DNA of 27,004 nucleotides from Rachicladosporium sp. CCFEE 5018 (taxonomy: Eukaryota; Ascomycota; Dothideomycetes; Cladosporiales; Cladosporiaceae), in assembly GCA_002077045.2 (NCBI GenBank), contig KZ111160.1:707174-734177 (forward strand), in the 5' to 3' direction. Each line of letters starts with the position of its first letter. Position 1 is the first letter of the stretch. Below, piece by piece: positions 11,249 to 21,215 of the stretch. The position numbers were made by a program, and so were the translations under genes. The notes beneath the pieces were generated by a model. The model saw nothing but the letters and a program-made list of their open reading frames with translations, was not told the DNA's origin and ran no database searches.

Positions 11249-13271
11249 CGAGTTGCACGTATATGAATGGGCCACCTTACCATAGAGACCAGTCGCATGT
11301 ATCAAGGCTGATTGTACTGTAAGTGTGGCCCGACTATTACAACTCTGGCGAAAGTGCTCCTGTGGTTTCAACGGCGGCCGAAGCAGGATACCACGCGAAC
11401 GTTGGATCTTGAAGATTAACGGGAGCTAATCTTGGATGCTTGTACAAGATCCGCATCAAGATCTTGCGCAAGGACTTGACTTCCATGTCATTGCATCATG
11501 ATCAATTGTGGGTCTCCCAAGTCAAGGTGCTGCACAATCTGGAGCAGTATCCCTGCTTCATTTCGTCGCACAAGGCAAGAGTTGTCAACGTCGCTTCGAG
11601 GCTCCCATACGAGCGGCAAGAACTTCGCACAAGCATGAATCTTGCGATATCTCCGTGCCATGTGGATGTCTCGAGGAATCGGTCTCCGTGCCGTGGCGCT
11701 TGATTGCGCCGATGCGGTACATAACGGGAGGCTTGAGAGGCTTGGCTTTGCTTCCGTAGCAATCTTCCGGTCATGCTCTGTCTGCGTTCCCAGCCACTCG
11801 ATCAAAATTGTAGGGAGCATGGGAAGTCGGCTTCTGCTGATGCTCGGTGATAAATCTCACCTTCGAATCCACTACCAGCCGCGTTTGACACGTGAAGAAG
11901 ACAGCATCAAGGTTTGCATGGTTTGCTGCGCGATAAGGTAGATCAATGTACAGTATGGTCGGAAGTAGAAGAGCTGGTAATTGCGGGTTCAACCAACGTC
12001 GTACCACTGAACATGTGGGAGCGGCCACAGTCGGGGCATTGCAACGCTTGTTCCAGGCACTCTTCACGGCGCCAGCCCCGAATGCGAAGTCACCGTCATG
12101 CCCTTGCTCGTTCAGCTAACGGAGCCTTACCGTGGGACGAGAAGTGCAAAGAGGAGCTCGAGTCGTGTCACGATCGGTGGCGAGACTGTGGTTTGGCGCT
12201 CACTGCGTCAGTTGGCACGCGAGCGCCCCACCGTGTATGACCTGAAAGATCGTTGGTACGGAACAAGTGGTAAACCTCGTTCAGCTAGTGAGGCTGTACG
12301 TGGTTCTACGTGGCATGAGGGTGGACTTTGTAGGATTGCCCCAGGCTACTACTGCACACTGCCACACCTTGTAGGATTCGAGGGATTCGTAGCGACAAGT
12401 CTCAAATTGGCGCAGGTACGGGGATACCTCAATTCAAGCTTTTGCGGGCGGAGGTATCGAGCACACCTAGTCGAGAAACCCACTCTAGGATTCGACACAA
12501 TCTCACACAATTTCACAATTTCCCGGCGGCGATCCTACGCCACCTATTTCCAGCACTCAGATCCGACTGCGCAGATACGCACTCTAGCGAAGGCGATCCA
12601 TCTCATTTCGTGGTCATCAAACACAGGCTAGAGTAGCAGACTGGTATCTCAACGGTGGTCTAAGCATGCATCCGACAGCCGGACATGGCGCATGTTACCT
12701 CAGCCCTGGACAACTTCATTCCTACGGTACAATCATGCCAGGCTGGAAGCCATGCCGCAAAATGACAGGCTACTCGGGGAGATGCCGCATAGACCTTGCC
12801 ATCCGAGCATAGACATGCCAGTCGATTCTGTTGTGCGCGCAAGAGACGTGTAACGTCCGATGAGGTGCAGTGCGACAACTTGAAGTCGTCACAGACCGCT
12901 GATGATCCTCACAACAACTGAAATCACCATGTTTCAACGAAACGATGACCCGCGACTAGACAAGATACTCGGCAGTATCCGCAGTATAGCCTTTGCGCCG
13001 CGCTCGTTTCCCGGCTGTGCTCACGCTTCCGCTTTTGGACGCAGGCACGGGCGTCATGGAGGAGAGCCGGTGTTCTTCACTTCCATGTCCATGCTCCATA
13101 GACACTCCGCGCTACTACACCCTGAAATAGAGCCGTACCGGCGCTGATACGGTGGCAGATCGCAGGAGGGGCCAACTCCTGCACGCAATCGCACTGCTCC
13201 GGCAGGTTATGCCCTAGTGCGATAACCTCACCAAACCGTCGCGGGAGCCCATTTCGGACCTCCCCAGGGAC

Positions 13272-13297
13272 GAGCACTGACTCTTGCTCCAGTGCTC
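13272..13297. promoter_or_regulatory. Inverted repeat GAGCACTG-N10-CAGTGCTC upstream of PKS1
   Basis: Two perfect 8-bp arms (13272-13279 and 13290-13297) are separated by 10 nt, about 410 bp upstream of the PKS1 ATG. The right arm runs into a second small palindrome, GTGCT-C-AGCAC (13292-13302). Paired half-sites at fixed spacing are how Zn2Cys6 regulators usually bind, so this is a candidate operator, but no binding site for CMR1 is assumed. Confidence 0.3.
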
Positions 13298-13370
13298 AGC
13301 ACGATCCATTGCCGGGGCTGTGAGTTCATGGCAGGCAAGCCAGGGGTATGATGCTGCAACGGCAGTCCGA

Positions 13371-13378
13371 TATAATGG
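13371..13378 (+). promoter_or_regulatory. Putative TATA element of PKS1
   Basis: TATAATGG stands about 335 bp before the PKS1 ATG and is followed within 30-60 bp by a pyrimidine-rich stretch (about 13403-13435) typical of fungal transcription start regions. This would imply a leader of around 270-300 nt. It is inferred from position and composition only. Confidence 0.35.
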
Positions 13379-13705
13379 TCCACGGAGTCCGTCCCAAAGT
13401 CACTTCACACTTCTCATCTCTAATCCGACTTTCCTTGTGTGCCCAGGCTAGCCATCTGTGCCTCATTCTCCTTTCGTATCTTCCTCTCATAGATCTCATT
13501 ATCTACGAAGTCCACTTCTAGCCAAGGTGAACTTACTGCTGTCTCTAACCGACCAGACCCTCGACTCTCCGACCTTCTACTTCTGTGACTAGCCACCACA
13601 GACGATACTGGACAGTCCTGCATATCACGCGTGATTCAGCATCCCCACATCGACGAAATAATCGTCAATACAATAATCAAAGACCTCCGATCGACTCACG
13701 CCATC

Positions 13706-16700
13706 ATGTCGAACGTACTCCTCTTCGGCGATCAGACCGCAGAGCAATACCCCCTCCTACGCCGCGCAGTGTTGCGAACTGGCAATGCTCTCCTCAGCAA
13801 CTTCTTCGAGCGCTGTGTGCCCGCATTGCGAGAGGAGATCAAGGCCCTGCCTCGCGTACAGCGTGTGCAGGTTCCGGACTTCCTCACGATCAACAACCTG
13901 GTCGATCTGTACTACGAGCGAGGGCTCAAGATTCCCATGATTGAGTCCGCGTTCGTCACGATCGCCCAGCTCGCACATTACATTGGCTTTTTCTCTGAGC
14001 ACCCAGAGCTACTTCCCAACGCCCAAAACACCCGCGTGCTCGGGCTCTGCACCGGTCTCCTCGGCGCAGCCGCAGTGATCTCTTCCAAGAGCGTGGCCGA
14101 CCTTGTGCCCCTCGGTGTCGAGTTCGTCCGCATTGCGTTCCGCGCCGGCGCAGTTGTGAATACCGCGAGGGACGCCATGGTACTAGCAGGAGATGAGAAG
14201 GCAAGCTGGAGCACGATAGTGACTGGGACAAACGAGAAGGCCGCCAAGGAGGCTCTTGCTGCTTTCCACGCTGAGGCTGGTATCCCGCAATCCAGCCAAG
14301 CCTACGTGAGCGCTGTGTCCGTGATGGCCATCACCATCTCTGGACCTCCCAGCACGACCAACCGCTTCTTCGAGCAGGGTGCTCTTTCCAAGAATCACCG
14401 TGTCGCGATCCCGATCTACGCTCCATACCACGCTGCCCATCTCTATGGCCAGGTTGATGTGGACAAAATCCTCGCGGGCATGACTGAGACCCTTGCTGGG
14501 CGCCGCCCAGTCGCTATTCTACACTCCTCAAGCACCGGAAAGCCGATCGTCGCAGACAACACTCTCGAGCTCACCAAAGTCGCCTTGAATGAGATGTTGC
14601 AGTACCCCGTTCGCTGGGACCACCTCCTAGAAGAAACCGTCTCGCAGATGACAGCGAACACTCGCATTCCCGCTCAGATCTTTGCCATTGGCGTTAGCAA
14701 CGTCGCGAATTCGCTCGTTTCCGCGCTCAAGGCTGGCGGCCAGAACAATGTTACAGTCACCGATTACACTGTGTGGACGGAGGTTGAGGCTAGCACCCGC
14801 GGACGCACTCAAAACGACAAAATCGCCATTGTGGGCTTGGCTGGTCGTTACCCCAATGCCGCTAGCACCGAGGCGCTCTGGGACCTTCTCATGAAGGGTC
14901 TGGACGTCCACCGCAGAATTCCCGCAGACCGCTTCGATGCGGACGCCCACGTCGACCCGTCTGGGAAGGGTAAGAACAAGTCTCACACTCCGTTCGGCTG
15001 CTTCATCGACGAGCCGGGACTTTTCGACCCTCGCTTCTTCAACATGTCTCCTCGTGAGGCTGCTCAGACGGATCCCATGGGTCGTCTTGCGCTCGTGACT
15101 GCCTATGAGGCTCTCGAGATGTCCGGCTATGTACCGAATCGCACTCCCTCAACAAAGTTGGACCGCATCGGTACTTTCTACGGTCAGACCTCCGATGATT
15201 GGCGTGAGATCAACGCTGCGCAGAACGTCGACACCTACTACATCACCGGTGGTGTCCGCGCTTTCGCGCCCGGCCGCATCAACTACTACTTCAAATTCTC
15301 CGGCCCGTCGTACTCTGTTGACACTGCTTGCTCATCTTCGCTCGCGGCTATCCAGCTTGCCTGCACTTCGCTGTGGGCTGGTGACTGCGACACCGCCTGC
15401 GCTGGTGGTCTCAACGTCCTGACCAACCCGGACATTTTCTCCGGTCTATCCAAGGGTCAATTCTTGTCCAAGACGGGATCTTGCAAGACCTACGACAACG
15501 AGGCCGATGGATATTGCCGTGGTGACGCTTGTGGTACTGTCATTCTCAAGCGCTTCGAAGACGCAATGTCCGACAAGGATGTGATCCTTGGTTGCATCTT
15601 GGGTGCAGCTACCAACCACTCTGCCGAGGCTGTCTCCATCACCCACCCTCACGCTGGTGCCCAGGAGTTTCTCTACAAGAAGGTGCTTGCCAACGCTGGT
15701 GTTGATGCTCACGAGATCAGCTACGTTGAGATGCACGGCACTGGCACCCAAGCTGGTGATGGCATCGAGATGACTTCTGTCACCAACGTATTCGCCCCTC
15801 GCCATCGCCAGAGAAAGCCAGAGGAGACCATCCACCTCGGTGCTATCAAAGCCAACGTCGGTCACGCCGAGGCTGCCTCGGGCATCAACTCTCTCACCAA
15901 GGTGTTGCTGATGATGAAGCATGGAAAGATTCCGGCCAATGTCGGCATCAAAGGCGAGATGAATAAGACATTCCCTGCGGATCTCATTGATCGCAATGTT
16001 CACATCTCCACAAAGATGGTTGACTGGCCACGCAAGGGAGCTGCAAAGCGCAAGGTCTTCCTCAACAACTTCTCTGCCGCCGGTGGAAATACTGCCCTTC
16101 TCGTTGAGGACGCTCCAATCTATGAGGCGCCCAAGGGGTTCGACCCGCGTGGTACCCTGCCCATTACCGTCACTGCTCGCTCAATTGGTGCCATCAAGCG
16201 CAACATCGAGAATCTGCAGTCGTACATCAAGCAGAACCCGAGCACGTCGCTTACATCTCTGTCTTACACGCTCACTGCTCGCCGCATTCAACACAACTAC
16301 CGCGTGTCGTTCCCCCTTTCCGACATTAGCAAGGTCAACGATGCGCTGCAGGCGCAGGTCAAGGAGTCCTACAGCCCCGTACCGATGGTCCCGACTAGCG
16401 TTGCCTTCTGCTTCACTGGACAGGGTTCTCAGTACACTGGCTTGGGCCAGAAGCTGTACCAGGACCTTAAGAGCTTCCGCGAGGACATTGACCAACTTGA
16501 TCACCTCGCTCGTGTTCAGGGTCTTCCTTCCTTCCTCGAACTTCTCGATGGCACTGATGTCCAGACCCTGTCCCCGGTCAAGGTACAGCTTGGCATGGCT
16601 TGCATCCAGGTCGCTTTGGCTCGCATGTGGGCATCCTGGGGTATCACCCCAACTGCTGTCATTGGCCACAGCCTTGGCGAGTATGCCGCTCTTCACGTTG

Positions 16701-19700
16701 CTGGTGTCATCTCCGCGGCAGACATGGTCCTCCTTGTCGGCCGCCGTGCTGAGCTCCTCATTGAGCACTGTACTCCTCACACGCACGGTATGCTCGCAGT
16801 CAAGGGCAGCGCTGAGGCAATCCGCGCCGCTCTTGGTAGCAAGATGACCGAGATCGCCTGCATCAACGGACCCGAGGAGACTGTACTCTGCGGCAGCGGT
16901 GAGGTTGTTGCCTCTGCCAACGAGGCTTTGTCTTCCAAGGGCTTCAAGGCGACCAAGCTCAACGTCCCCTTCGCCTTCCACTCATCCCAAGTGGACCCCA
17001 TCCTCGAGTCTTTCAAGAAGGTCGCTTCAGCTGTGACCTTCAGCAAGCCTGTCGTCCCGGTCTTGTCACCTCTCGGCGGCGAGATCATCACTGATGCTGG
17101 TGTTGTCGGTCCCGAGTACCTTGCCCGCCACGCTCGCGAGACTGTCAACTTTTGGACCGCGCTCACCAGTGGCCAGAAGGCTAAGATCTTCGACGAGAAG
17201 ACCGCCTGGCTCGAGGTCGGCGCTCACCCTGTCACTTCTGGTATGGTGAAGGCATCTGTCGGTGCCACAGTCACTACGCCATCGCTCCGTCGTGGCGAGG
17301 ATGCCTGGAAGACGATCGCCACCAGCATGTGCGCTTTGTCCAACGCTGGTGTCAAGATCAACTTTGATGAGTACCACCGCGAGTTCAACGATGCGCAGGA
17401 GCTTTATCAGCTGCCGACCTACAGCTTCGACAACAAGAAGTACTGGTTGGAATACACCAACAACTGGACACTCACTAAGGGCGAGGCCCCTCAGACTAAG
17501 GAGGTTATCGTCGAGAAGGCCGGCGCGCCGGAGCCTGTCGTCCAGGCACCTGCCAAGCGTCTCTCGACTGCCTGCCAGAAGGTTGTCCACGAGGAGTTCA
17601 GCGGCAGCAACGCCCGTGTCATCGTGCAGAGCAGTCTCGCCGATGAGAAGCTGTACCCCGTCGTATGTGGTCACCTGGTCAATAACTCTGCTTTGTGCCC
17701 ATCGTCGCTGTACGCAGACATGGCTCTGACTGTCGCCGACTACATGTGGAAGGAGGCACATCCCAACACCGAGGTGCCGGGCATCAACGTCTGCAACATG
17801 GAGGTCCCCAAGCCTCTGATTGCGCAGATTCCTCAGCCACCTCAAGGCCAGCATATCCAGCTCGAGGCCGTCGCCGATTTTGCCGCTGGCACTGTCAAGC
17901 TACAGTACCGCAGCGTGCAGCCCGATGGCAAGAAGATCCAAGACCACGCCACATGCATTGTCCACTATGAGGACAAGGCCGCCTGGTCTGCCGAGTGGGC
18001 ACGCTACAGCTACATGATCAAGAGCCAGATGGAGATCCTCAACCAGAAGACATTGACTGGTGGTGCTCACAAGGTGCAGAAGGGTATGGCTTACAAGCTG
18101 TTCAAGGCTCTCGTCAGCTACGCCGACAAGTACCGCGCGATGACTGAGGTCGTTCTCGATGGTCAAACCACCGAGGCGTCTGCCACTCTCGACTTCCCAA
18201 CCAAGCCCGAGGATGGCGACTTTTATTGCCCGCCGTACCACATCGATGGTGCGTGCCACATCTCGGGCTTCATCTGCAACGCATCCGACTTGCTTGACTC
18301 AGAGCAGAACGTCTACGTGTCTCACGGCTGGGGCGCCATGAAGTTCAGCAAGCCCTTGACCGCTGGTATGAAGCTCAAGAACTACGTCCGCATGCAACCG
18401 CAGCCGGGCAACATCAGCAAGGGTGATGTCTACATCATGGATGGTGACGAAATCATTGCTGTATGCGAGGGCATCAAGTTCCAGCAGATTCCCCGTCGTG
18501 TGCTCAACACCTTCCTGCCACCGAACAAGACTCCGGTTGTTCAGTCTGGTTCAGCATCTGCCCCTAAGCCAATCATGCGCACTGCTACGCCCGCGCCTGC
18601 AGCAATCGGTCGCAAGCCAGTCGCAACCCCAGTCAACTTCACACCGGCACCTCTGCCAGCCAAGCTTGCCCCTGCGCCGGCGCCAAAGGCGAAGAAGGCT
18701 CCAGCCGCAAGGAGGGTGTCATCGAGCACCATCATGTCCAAGGTCATGTCCATCTTGGTCAAGGAGATTGAGGTCGAGGAGGCTGAGCTCGTCGACGATG
18801 CTCACTTCGAGAACCTCGGTGTTGACTCTCTGCTCTCGCTCACTATCTCGGCAACCTTCCGTGAGGAGCTTGATATGGAGATCAGCTCTTCGCTGTTCAC
18901 GGACTATCCTACTGTCGGTGACATGAGGAAGTACTTCGCTCAATTCAATGGTGCCGCCTCATCGGCATCCGCGGAGGAGGACACTGACTCGGATGTCGAC
19001 TCGCTGCCGCCTACGGATGCACCTACACCCTACGAGGGTGACATCTCCACCCCGGCTTCGTCGCTGCCTAGCTACGCGCCCTCCGACGCTGGCAAGCCAG
19101 GTGATTCGCCTACCCGTGAGAGCTTCGCTGAGGTCGGTGACGTATCCCTAGCACGACACGTCGTTGCACAGGAGATGGGCGTTGATATCTCCGAGGTAAC
19201 CGATGAGGCTGACCTCGCTGAGATGGGCATGGACTCGCTGATGAGCTTGACCATCCTTGGTGAGCTCCGTGAGAAGACTGGTGTCGATCTTCCTTCGACC
19301 TTCCTCACCACCAACCCCACCATCAAGGACATTGAAGATGCCCTCGGTATGCGCCCGAAGCCCAAGGCGGCTGCAAAGCCCGCCGCACCCAAGGCTGCGA
19401 AGAAGAATGCTGGTCCTCAGCTCGACCAGGTGAACGCAAAGCTGAACCTCAGTCAGTATCCTCCCGCCACCTCGGTTCTGCTACAGGGCAATGCTAAGAC
19501 TGCGACCAAAAAGATCTTCTTCATGCCTGATGGCTCCGGCTCTGCAACGAGCTACACCGATATCCCGAACCTTGGCAAGGACACCGCTGCTTATGGTCTC
19601 AACTGCCCCTTTATGAAGAAGCCTGAGGATTGGGAGTGCGGCATCGAGGTCTGCGCCATGATCTACCTCGCTGAGATCAAGCGTCGTCAAGCGCAGGGTC

Positions 19701-20248
19701 CTTACATCATCGGCGGTTGGTCCGCAGGTGGTGTGATTGCCTACGCCGTCGCTCAGGCTCTGGTTGCTAACGGAGAGGTCGTTGAGAAGCTGTTCCTTCT
19801 CGACTCGCCCTGCCCCGTCAACCTCGCTCCTCTGCCCGCCCGTCTTCACATCTTCTTCAACGAGATCGGTCTCCTCGGTACTGGTGATCCATCCAAGACA
19901 CCTAAGTGGCTCATTCCTCACTTCGCCGCCGCCATTCGCTCGCTCTCCGCCTACGAGCCTCAGCCAACACTGAAAGCCATCCCGACTTACGCCATCTGGT
20001 GCCGAGAGGGTGTTGCCGGTAACCCCGGTGACCCACGCCCTCCACCAGCTGAGGAGGAGGACCCAGCGCCAATGACATGGCTGCTCAACCACCGCACTGA
20101 CTTCGGATCAAACGGTTGGGAGCAGCTGTGTGGATCCGAGAACATGAAGTTCGGCGTCATGGGTGGACACCACTTCAACATGATGCATGCACCTCATGCG
20201 ACTGACCTCGGGAACCTCATCCGTGAGGGGCTCGACTGGAAGCCATAG
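13706..20248 (+). CDS. PKS1: Non-reducing polyketide synthase, tetrahydroxynaphthalene synthase of DHN melanin
   Basis: A 2180-residue iterative type I synthase that builds the aromatic 1,3,6,8-tetrahydroxynaphthalene precursor of melanin from acyl-CoA starter and malonyl-CoA units. Domains in order: SAT about 1-365, with GLCTG (C115) and APYHAAH (H242/H245); KS about 371-800, with DTACSSS (C542), MHGTG (H677) and NVGH (H720); AT about 900-1190, with GHSLGEY (S989) and FAFHSS (H1092); PT about 1285-1600, with H1323 and D1514 as the dehydratase-fold dyad; ACP1 GVDSL (S1708); ACP2 GMDSL (S1844); TE about 1930-2180, with GGWSAGG (S2006), D2033 and GGHHF (H2155/H2156). All key residues are present. 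The tandem-ACP plus TE layout and the start MSNVLLFGDQTAEQ are those of melanin synthases. ATG 13706 is preferred, with A at -3; the frame stays open upstream to 13631, but only with a GTG. The coding region is one exon. Linkers flanking the ACPs are Ala/Pro/Lys-rich or Ser/Asp-rich. A toxin synthase such as CTB1 shares the layout but lacks this N-terminus and these neighbours. Confidence 0.97.
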   Translation: MSNVLLFGDQTAEQYPLLRRAVLRTGNALLSNFFERCVPALREEIKALPRVQRVQVPDFLTINNLVDLYYERGLKIPMIESAFVTIAQLAHYIGFFSEHPELLPNAQNTRVLGLCTGLLGAAAVISSKSVADLVPLGVEFVRIAFRAGAVVNTARDAMVLAGDEKASWSTIVTGTNEKAAKEALAAFHAEAGIPQSSQAYVSAVSVMAITISGPPSTTNRFFEQGALSKNHRVAIPIYAPYHAAHLYGQVDVDKILAGMTETLAGRRPVAILHSSSTGKPIVADNTLELTKVALNEMLQYPVRWDHLLEETVSQMTANTRIPAQIFAIGVSNVANSLVSALKAGGQNNVTVTDYTVWTEVEASTRGRTQNDKIAIVGLAGRYPNAASTEALWDLLMKGLDVHRRIPADRFDADAHVDPSGKGKNKSHTPFGCFIDEPGLFDPRFFNMSPREAAQTDPMGRLALVTAYEALEMSGYVPNRTPSTKLDRIGTFYGQTSDDWREINAAQNVDTYYITGGVRAFAPGRINYYFKFSGPSYSVDTACSSSLAAIQLACTSLWAGDCDTACAGGLNVLTNPDIFSGLSKGQFLSKTGSCKTYDNEADGYCRGDACGTVILKRFEDAMSDKDVILGCILGAATNHSAEAVSITHPHAGAQEFLYKKVLANAGVDAHEISYVEMHGTGTQAGDGIEMTSVTNVFAPRHRQRKPEETIHLGAIKANVGHAEAASGINSLTKVLLMMKHGKIPANVGIKGEMNKTFPADLIDRNVHISTKMVDWPRKGAAKRKVFLNNFSAAGGNTALLVEDAPIYEAPKGFDPRGTLPITVTARSIGAIKRNIENLQSYIKQNPSTSLTSLSYTLTARRIQHNYRVSFPLSDISKVNDALQAQVKESYSPVPMVPTSVAFCFTGQGSQYTGLGQKLYQDLKSFREDIDQLDHLARVQGLPSFLELLDGTDVQTLSPVKVQLGMACIQVALARMWASWGITPTAVIGHSLGEYAALHVAGVISAADMVLLVGRRAELLIEHCTPHTHGMLAVKGSAEAIRAALGSKMTEIACINGPEETVLCGSGEVVASANEALSSKGFKATKLNVPFAFHSSQVDPILESFKKVASAVTFSKPVVPVLSPLGGEIITDAGVVGPEYLARHARETVNFWTALTSGQKAKIFDEKTAWLEVGAHPVTSGMVKASVGATVTTPSLRRGEDAWKTIATSMCALSNAGVKINFDEYHREFNDAQELYQLPTYSFDNKKYWLEYTNNWTLTKGEAPQTKEVIVEKAGAPEPVVQAPAKRLSTACQKVVHEEFSGSNARVIVQSSLADEKLYPVVCGHLVNNSALCPSSLYADMALTVADYMWKEAHPNTEVPGINVCNMEVPKPLIAQIPQPPQGQHIQLEAVADFAAGTVKLQYRSVQPDGKKIQDHATCIVHYEDKAAWSAEWARYSYMIKSQMEILNQKTLTGGAHKVQKGMAYKLFKALVSYADKYRAMTEVVLDGQTTEASATLDFPTKPEDGDFYCPPYHIDGACHISGFICNASDLLDSEQNVYVSHGWGAMKFSKPLTAGMKLKNYVRMQPQPGNISKGDVYIMDGDEIIAVCEGIKFQQIPRRVLNTFLPPNKTPVVQSGSASAPKPIMRTATPAPAAIGRKPVATPVNFTPAPLPAKLAPAPAPKAKKAPAARRVSSSTIMSKVMSILVKEIEVEEAELVDDAHFENLGVDSLLSLTISATFREELDMEISSSLFTDYPTVGDMRKYFAQFNGAASSASAEEDTDSDVDSLPPTDAPTPYEGDISTPASSLPSYAPSDAGKPGDSPTRESFAEVGDVSLARHVVAQEMGVDISEVTDEADLAEMGMDSLMSLTILGELREKTGVDLPSTFLTTNPTIKDIEDALGMRPKPKAAAKPAAPKAAKKNAGPQLDQVNAKLNLSQYPPATSVLLQGNAKTATKKIFFMPDGSGSATSYTDIPNLGKDTAAYGLNCPFMKKPEDWECGIEVCAMIYLAEIKRRQAQGPYIIGGWSAGGVIAYAVAQALVANGEVVEKLFLLDSPCPVNLAPLPARLHIFFNEIGLLGTGDPSKTPKWLIPHFAAAIRSLSAYEPQPTLKAIPTYAIWCREGVAGNPGDPRPPPAEEEDPAPMTWLLNHRTDFGSNGWEQLCGSENMKFGVMGGHHFNMMHAPHATDLGNLIREGLDWKP

Positions 20249-21215
20249 GATGCATTCATTGTAATGTCATGGGTGTTCGCTTACTTTCTACCTTCCCACG
20301 CTATGGTCTTTGGTCGACGCAGCCATCTTGGGCTGAGACTGGCTGCATCGACTCGATTCTCTGGCGCAGAAGGCCTGACCTGATGTCCCACCTTGCCTTG
20401 GCCGGCGACGAACGCTTCTTCGATGGCTCTTCATTTCGATACACACTTCACTTGCGAACATCACTCTCTCATTTAATGTTTGGATATGGGATAGACAGCG
20501 CTGTATGGCATTTACACACTTTGGACTTGGGAGTTCTTGATATTATTGCAATATTCGGCAGGCCACTGCGGTGGTGACTGACCTTCTTATAATCTATATA
20601 GTGACCGCTTTCGACGGTCTTGCAACGCTTGGCCGCTGAGCAGACTGCTACTTAGTACTATAATCAAAGCCATTGGACACTTACTCAATCATGTCCCCAC
20701 TCATCCCAGTGTCTCTCTCTGTAAGGCCTAGGTACAATGCAAGTTACGACTCTGCTACCTCAGGCACAACCCAGAATCCGCCAAGCCATGTGACCAAGAA
20801 TATCCATCCATCCATCTCCCCACCCCTCGCTTCCTCCAACAAATCCAGCTTCACACCCGCCGATCCTCATCCTAATTCCGTGACCGTATCCGTACCACCG
20901 TAGCATTGCCCATTACGAGGTGACAGCTGCAGGGTCTGTAACTCTACCAAGAAACGATAGTGCGGTCGGCAAGCCTCGCGTGTTGCGCCATCAGGAAAGA
21001 CTTCGGTACAGCGGTGCTGCAAGATGACTCGATGGCGCGTGAGAAAATTGGAGGGATCTGCGGAAGGCGTGGCTTGTGTTGTTTATTTTGGGAATTTGGG
21101 AAAGAACGATGGTGGGGTGAGGGTGGTGCTCGATAACGGTGTCGGACCCTGGCGAGTAGAGTCTGCTACACGTGATACATTGTTTGTTTGACTTGAGTGT
21201 GCAATAGAGGAGGCT
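20249..21215. other. Spacer: PKS1 3' region and prefoldin promoter
   Basis: These 967 bp follow the PKS1 TAG and precede the prefoldin ATG. Short frames here (20269-20577, 20673-20903) have no recognisable content. An AT-rich patch around 20584-20602 (TTATAATCTATATAG) could belong to PKS1 3' processing signals. Nothing else stands out. Confidence 0.6.

Larger units (their letters stand above)
6041..13705. other. 7.7-kb gene-free divergent interval between CMR1 and PKS1
   Basis: This region separates the divergent starts of CMR1 and PKS1. The longest open frames (6306-6995 minus, 12098-12631 plus, 9992-10450 plus) translate to Cys/Arg/His/Ser-rich strings with no domain I know, and I found no splice-joined set giving a recognisable protein. 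By eye it is not conspicuously AT-rich (the lines I counted were about 48-60% G+C), so it does not look like a classic RIP-degraded transposon island. It must contain the promoters and leaders of both genes. A nested repeat (11166-11248), an inverted repeat (13272-13297) and a TATA-like site (13371-13378) are listed separately. A non-coding transcript or an old, unrecognisable element cannot be excluded. Confidence 0.6.

Noticed and set aside
12098..12631. 177-codon plus-strand frame in the CMR1-PKS1 gap
   Set aside because: There is no recognisable family, codon use looks unlike the neighbouring genes, and no continuation exons were found.
13631..13705. In-frame extension of PKS1 by 25 codons upstream of ATG 13706
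   Set aside because: It begins with GTG, not ATG, and the family begins at the MSNVLLFGDQ segment encoded from 13706.
15446..17854. Long minus-strand frames inside PKS1 (185, 266 and 262 codons, among others)
   Set aside because: They are shadows of the strongly biased PKS1 coding frame, which carries all catalytic motifs on the plus strand.
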